DNA of 64,000 bases from Pogostemon cablin. Lineage: Eukaryota; Streptophyta; Magnoliopsida; Lamiales; Lamiaceae. Made by a program: the position numbers and the translations under genes. The number at the start of each line of letters is the position of its first letter. Position 1 is the stretch's first letter. Below are positions 60,932-64,000 of the stretch, one piece after another. The notes beneath the pieces were generated by a model that made no database searches, had not been told where the DNA came from, and worked only from the letters and a program-made list of their open reading frames with translations. The DNA lies in assembly GCA_023678885.1 (NCBI GenBank), contig CM043005.1:7616314-7680313 (forward strand), read 5' to 3'.

Positions 60932-61111
60932 CTACTTGTAACTGGAAATAAAACGTGGAGAGATAGGGAGAAAGAAACTCTAAGCGCCGACAGTGAGAAA
61001 ACTCAGAGAGACGAAATGAGAGAGTCAGGAGAAGAAAGAGAAAAGAAAGAGAGGGGAGAATAATACCTGAAATAAGAGGAAGAACACACTGAATAAAAGG
61101 AACACCAACCG

Positions 61112-61117
61112 TTTATA
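61112..61117 (-). promoter_or_regulatory. Putative TATA box for antisense module 1 (copy C)
   Basis: Same string and position as in copy A. The leader has a few private substitutions (for example near 60994 and 61017). Confidence 0.4.
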
Positions 61118-61431
61118 GGATTAAAGGAAAAAAGAGGGAGAAGGGAAAGGGAAAACTGACAAAAGGGTTCAAATTTCAAAATTCAAATCGACAGTTATAC
61201 CTAAATACTAAAAATACCCCACACCTGAATGAAAATATCTCAAAGACGTCGCAGAGAACCCGATAATGCATGAACCAATCAGGATGAAGATAGCGAGTAG
61301 GAACAATGAAGAGTCGCGATGGAAAGAACCCTAATATCGCAGGCACCGAAGCATGAGGGATATAACCCGTGAAATAAGGTTCGACCCTGAACAATCTCAA
61401 ATCATGAAATTATTCAGGCTCGAGGGGCTAA

Positions 61432-62332
61432 TGTTATGGGTATTATATTACGCATGGGCGTAGCAGGCCCAAGAGCTCAATAACCTCTATTATACCTGAA
61501 GAAAAAGGCCCAACCCCATAGCGGCTCAAATTGTGGACAGAACTGAAAGGACAATCGAGACAGCCCAAAGAGGGGCGGGCAGCCCGAAGGCCAAGTCGAG
61601 AAAAGAACAAATAGGAATCCACTAAACAGGACGAAGCCAGAGAGCACCCTCGGCAAGAAACTTCGACGACGACATCCTCCTGCCCGAGAGTTCGGACGAG
61701 CGCCACAGCACCGAAAGTCAGCCTGTCCGAGGACCAAAGGGGGCAACGGAAGCAAGATAGTGAAAAGCAAGCACCATCATGAAGGTTGACAAGTACCACA
61801 GGCTAAAGGATAAGACTAGCGGGGAGAAGATATGTCTTGGACAACAATCCTAACTAAAAGACAACAACTGACTGACAAACCTTACTCTAATAACCAATGG
61901 GAAGCCAGCAAAGGATGGAGGCACTCTGGAGAACCCTGTAAAAGCAACCAACAACATCCAGACTCCTCCTGCAGCTGGTCGGCGTACTAAATAGCTTCTT
62001 TAAAGGCGGTTTGTCTCCATCCAAATGGTGCAAGGCGATTGGCTCCGGTTGAGGGTTAGGAGACAACATAAATAACCTCTCTTACAGGAGAGAGGTAGGT
62101 AACTAATACTTGGCTCTAGACATTGCACTTGTAGAGAGATAATTTTATGAGTGTTGTTCAAGAGGAGAGTAATAAAAATCGGTTGAGTTCTTTAGTGCGA
62201 ATTGAGTTTTCTATTGGTTTGATCATGTTGTTTTGTAGTTTTATTATACTTGATTGTGTTCGTTCTTGATTCCGTTATAAAATATCTTTATCTCATAAAC
62301 ATCAATTAACGGGTCAAGAACAGCCATCAACA
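61432..62332 (+). repeat. 3' LTR of the Tat element (copy C)
   Basis: Same ends, 901 bp. It shares some variants with B (the GCCATCAACA end) and others with A. Confidence 0.75.
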
Positions 62333-63007
62333 ATAACTAAGTTTTTTTTTTTTAGTCACACAACTATCAAATTTGCTCGATCTTGGGACAAATTTTGTCT
62401 GAAAAATAAAAACTCCGATCGACGGCATTCTAATTTCTACGTGAACTCATACACGGGTGCACTCATGAACTGATGATAGCAGAATCCATACAACCTGATA
62501 CGACCTTGAAATAAAGGAAGATTAAATATGCTTAAAGTTGAGATTTTTTTTTTAATTTCTCAAATGTGACAGAATAGAATAATTAACAATAGGAATAAAA
62601 GTTAGTGTTTTCTTACCATTAACCCTTATATAAATTACCAATAAAATTATTAATAACGGATTACCAACAGAAATATTTACCAACCAAGATTTTGCCAATG
62701 AATTTTATTGTTAATCCGTCGATGTTCTAATTTAGCAATGCAACTAAGACTTTTACCAATAAAATATTTCGTTGATAAAAATTAGATTTTTTTTCTCAAA
62801 AGGAACCTAGAGGTATACGTCAGTCAATTTAGTTCTATTTGATATAAAATAAAATGAGATTTGCTTGAGTATAGTATTTAAAAATATGCGATGTTTTGTT
62901 TTATTTGTTATTTGTTCAAGAATGATATTGAAATTAGTGTTGAGGGAGATGTCTTTGTAAATGGCCCAATGGAGGATGTAGGGTATTGAATAAACCTAAT
63001 AGATTTG

Positions 63008-63541
63008 GAAACACATGTTGGTGGAATTAAAAGTTCTCATCATCTAATTGCTTATGAAAAATATGTGAATTTAAGAAACTAAAAAAACTATTGGACATGT
63101 TTTTGATCATGCAAGTGATGTGCTTTGAGGTGGGTATAAAACTCGTTTGAAGGCTTCAATTTTCTTTTTAAGGTTTCTTTTGCGCCAAATGTTGGTATGT
63201 TGGGGGCATAATGAATATGAGAGTGTTAAGAAATTTCTTGAACTTTTGAAATGAAGTAAGAACACAATAAGAGTGTTAAGATTGTTGCGTTTGAAAATGC
63301 TATGGATAATTGCCAAATGACATTTGCCACAATTCAAAAAAATATCATCAATTATTGTACTAAGAAAATAACTAAATTCATTATTAATGAGATTGGTAAC
63401 GACTATTCTGATATACATATAGGTCTATGAGTCAAGTAATGTGTATTAAAAGGAACAATTTACTCTTTACTTGCATAATGTTGATGGAAAATTGAGAAGG
63501 GTAATGGAGTTATTTCGTAGACTTGTGCATATAGGTGTGAA
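63008..63541 (+). pseudogene. hAT-type transposase relic (copy C)
   Basis: Collinear with the copies in A and B. Variants are partly A-like (AACGAC near 63398) and partly B-like (AATGAATATG near 63210). Confidence 0.65.
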
Positions 63542-63616
63542 TATCTAGTCCCATTTAAACATTTAAAGATAAATATACCCTTAAATAATTTAAATTCTAA
63601 AAATAAATATTAAATA

Positions 63617-63898
63617 CTCCCTCCGTCCCATAATAGACTTCACACTTTCTATTTTCGTCCATCTCACATTAAACTTCACCACCCAAAAAAGAAATATCAC
63701 ATCAATTCTCACTCCTAAAACTTCATTTTAGTTACAAGTTTACTACTCTCACCAAACACACACAACATATTTTATAATTTATTTATTATCTAAAAATACT
63801 ACAATACCCTCCAAAAGTCAATAAAATTGGTTAAGTAGCAACTTTTCTTAAACTCTGTATCTACAGTAATGGTGCAGTTTATTCCAGGATGGAAGGAG
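63617..63898. mobile_element. Stowaway-like MITE (copy C)
   Basis: Same 282 bp element and TA flanks as at 11116. It shares a T-to-C change with copy B (TCTCACTCC). Confidence 0.75.
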
Positions 63899-64000
63899 TA
63901 TATAATATTAGGATAATACGGTATAAACTATTACAATTCATATAATGAATATTGTGAACTCGATTCACACAGTGAAAATAAAAATAGAGCGCGGATCCTG

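Larger units (their letters stand above)
51345..62332 (+). mobile_element. Tat-lineage Ty3/gypsy retrotransposon, 5'-truncated (copy C)
   Basis: Third occurrence of the same truncated element with the same left junction. Its 3' LTR is at 61432-62332. It shares the RT, RNase H and integrase lesions of the other copies. Confidence 0.85.
52564..64000 (+). repeat. Tandem array, copy C (partial)
   Basis: Third period, cut by the window end at a point matching about 11500 of copy A. It is collinear with A and B through the pol end, antisense modules, LTR, hAT relic and first MITE. It has a private 59 bp deletion near 57239 and a mixture of A-like and B-like single-base variants. Confidence 0.95.

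Overview
This is plant nuclear DNA, AT-rich and made almost entirely of transposable elements. Stowaway-type MITEs, a Tat-lineage Ty3/gypsy retrotransposon, tRNA-derived SINEs, hAT relics, an endogenous caulimovirid fragment and an intronless G-type lectin receptor-kinase pseudogene together point to a eudicot. An asterid such as Lamiales is my guess, at low confidence.

The dominant structure is a head-to-tail tandem array with a period of about 26.1-26.45 kb. Copy A covers about 1-26113, copy B about 26114-52563, and copy C starts at about 52564 and is cut by the window end. The phase is arbitrary because both array ends lie outside the window. Each period reads, in order: the end of a Tat-type pol gene (+); two antisense extra-ORF modules (-); the retrotransposon 3' LTR (902 bp in A, 901 bp in B and C); AT-rich DNA with an hAT transposase relic; several MITEs, a TCGAG-rich element and a 1.2 kb hAT-type MITE; SINE pieces; a broken G-type lectin receptor kinase; another SINE, a fold-back element and a MITE; a (TA)n microsatellite; about 3 kb of caulimovirid sequence (coat/zinc-knuckle and aspartic-protease regions); then an abrupt switch back into Tat pol at the reverse transcriptase.

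No complete conventional host gene is present. The only long intact reading frame is in copy B (48371-51628, 1085 codons). It runs through the caulimovirid part and in frame across the junction into the Tat part. The copy A equivalent has four lesions. The receptor kinase carries the same lesions in A and B, so it was already broken before the array formed.

Copies differ by scattered substitutions, single-base homopolymer indels, microsatellite length, a 320 bp MITE insertion only in B, a 35 bp deletion only in A and a 59 bp deletion only in C. Divergence is uneven: about 6 kb around the kinase is almost identical, while about 0.5 kb near 13 kb differs by roughly 3%. Variants are shared in conflicting patterns among the three copies, which suggests exchange or gene conversion within the array. 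The main interest lies in the caulimovirid/Tat junction, which may itself be the breakpoint that created the array.
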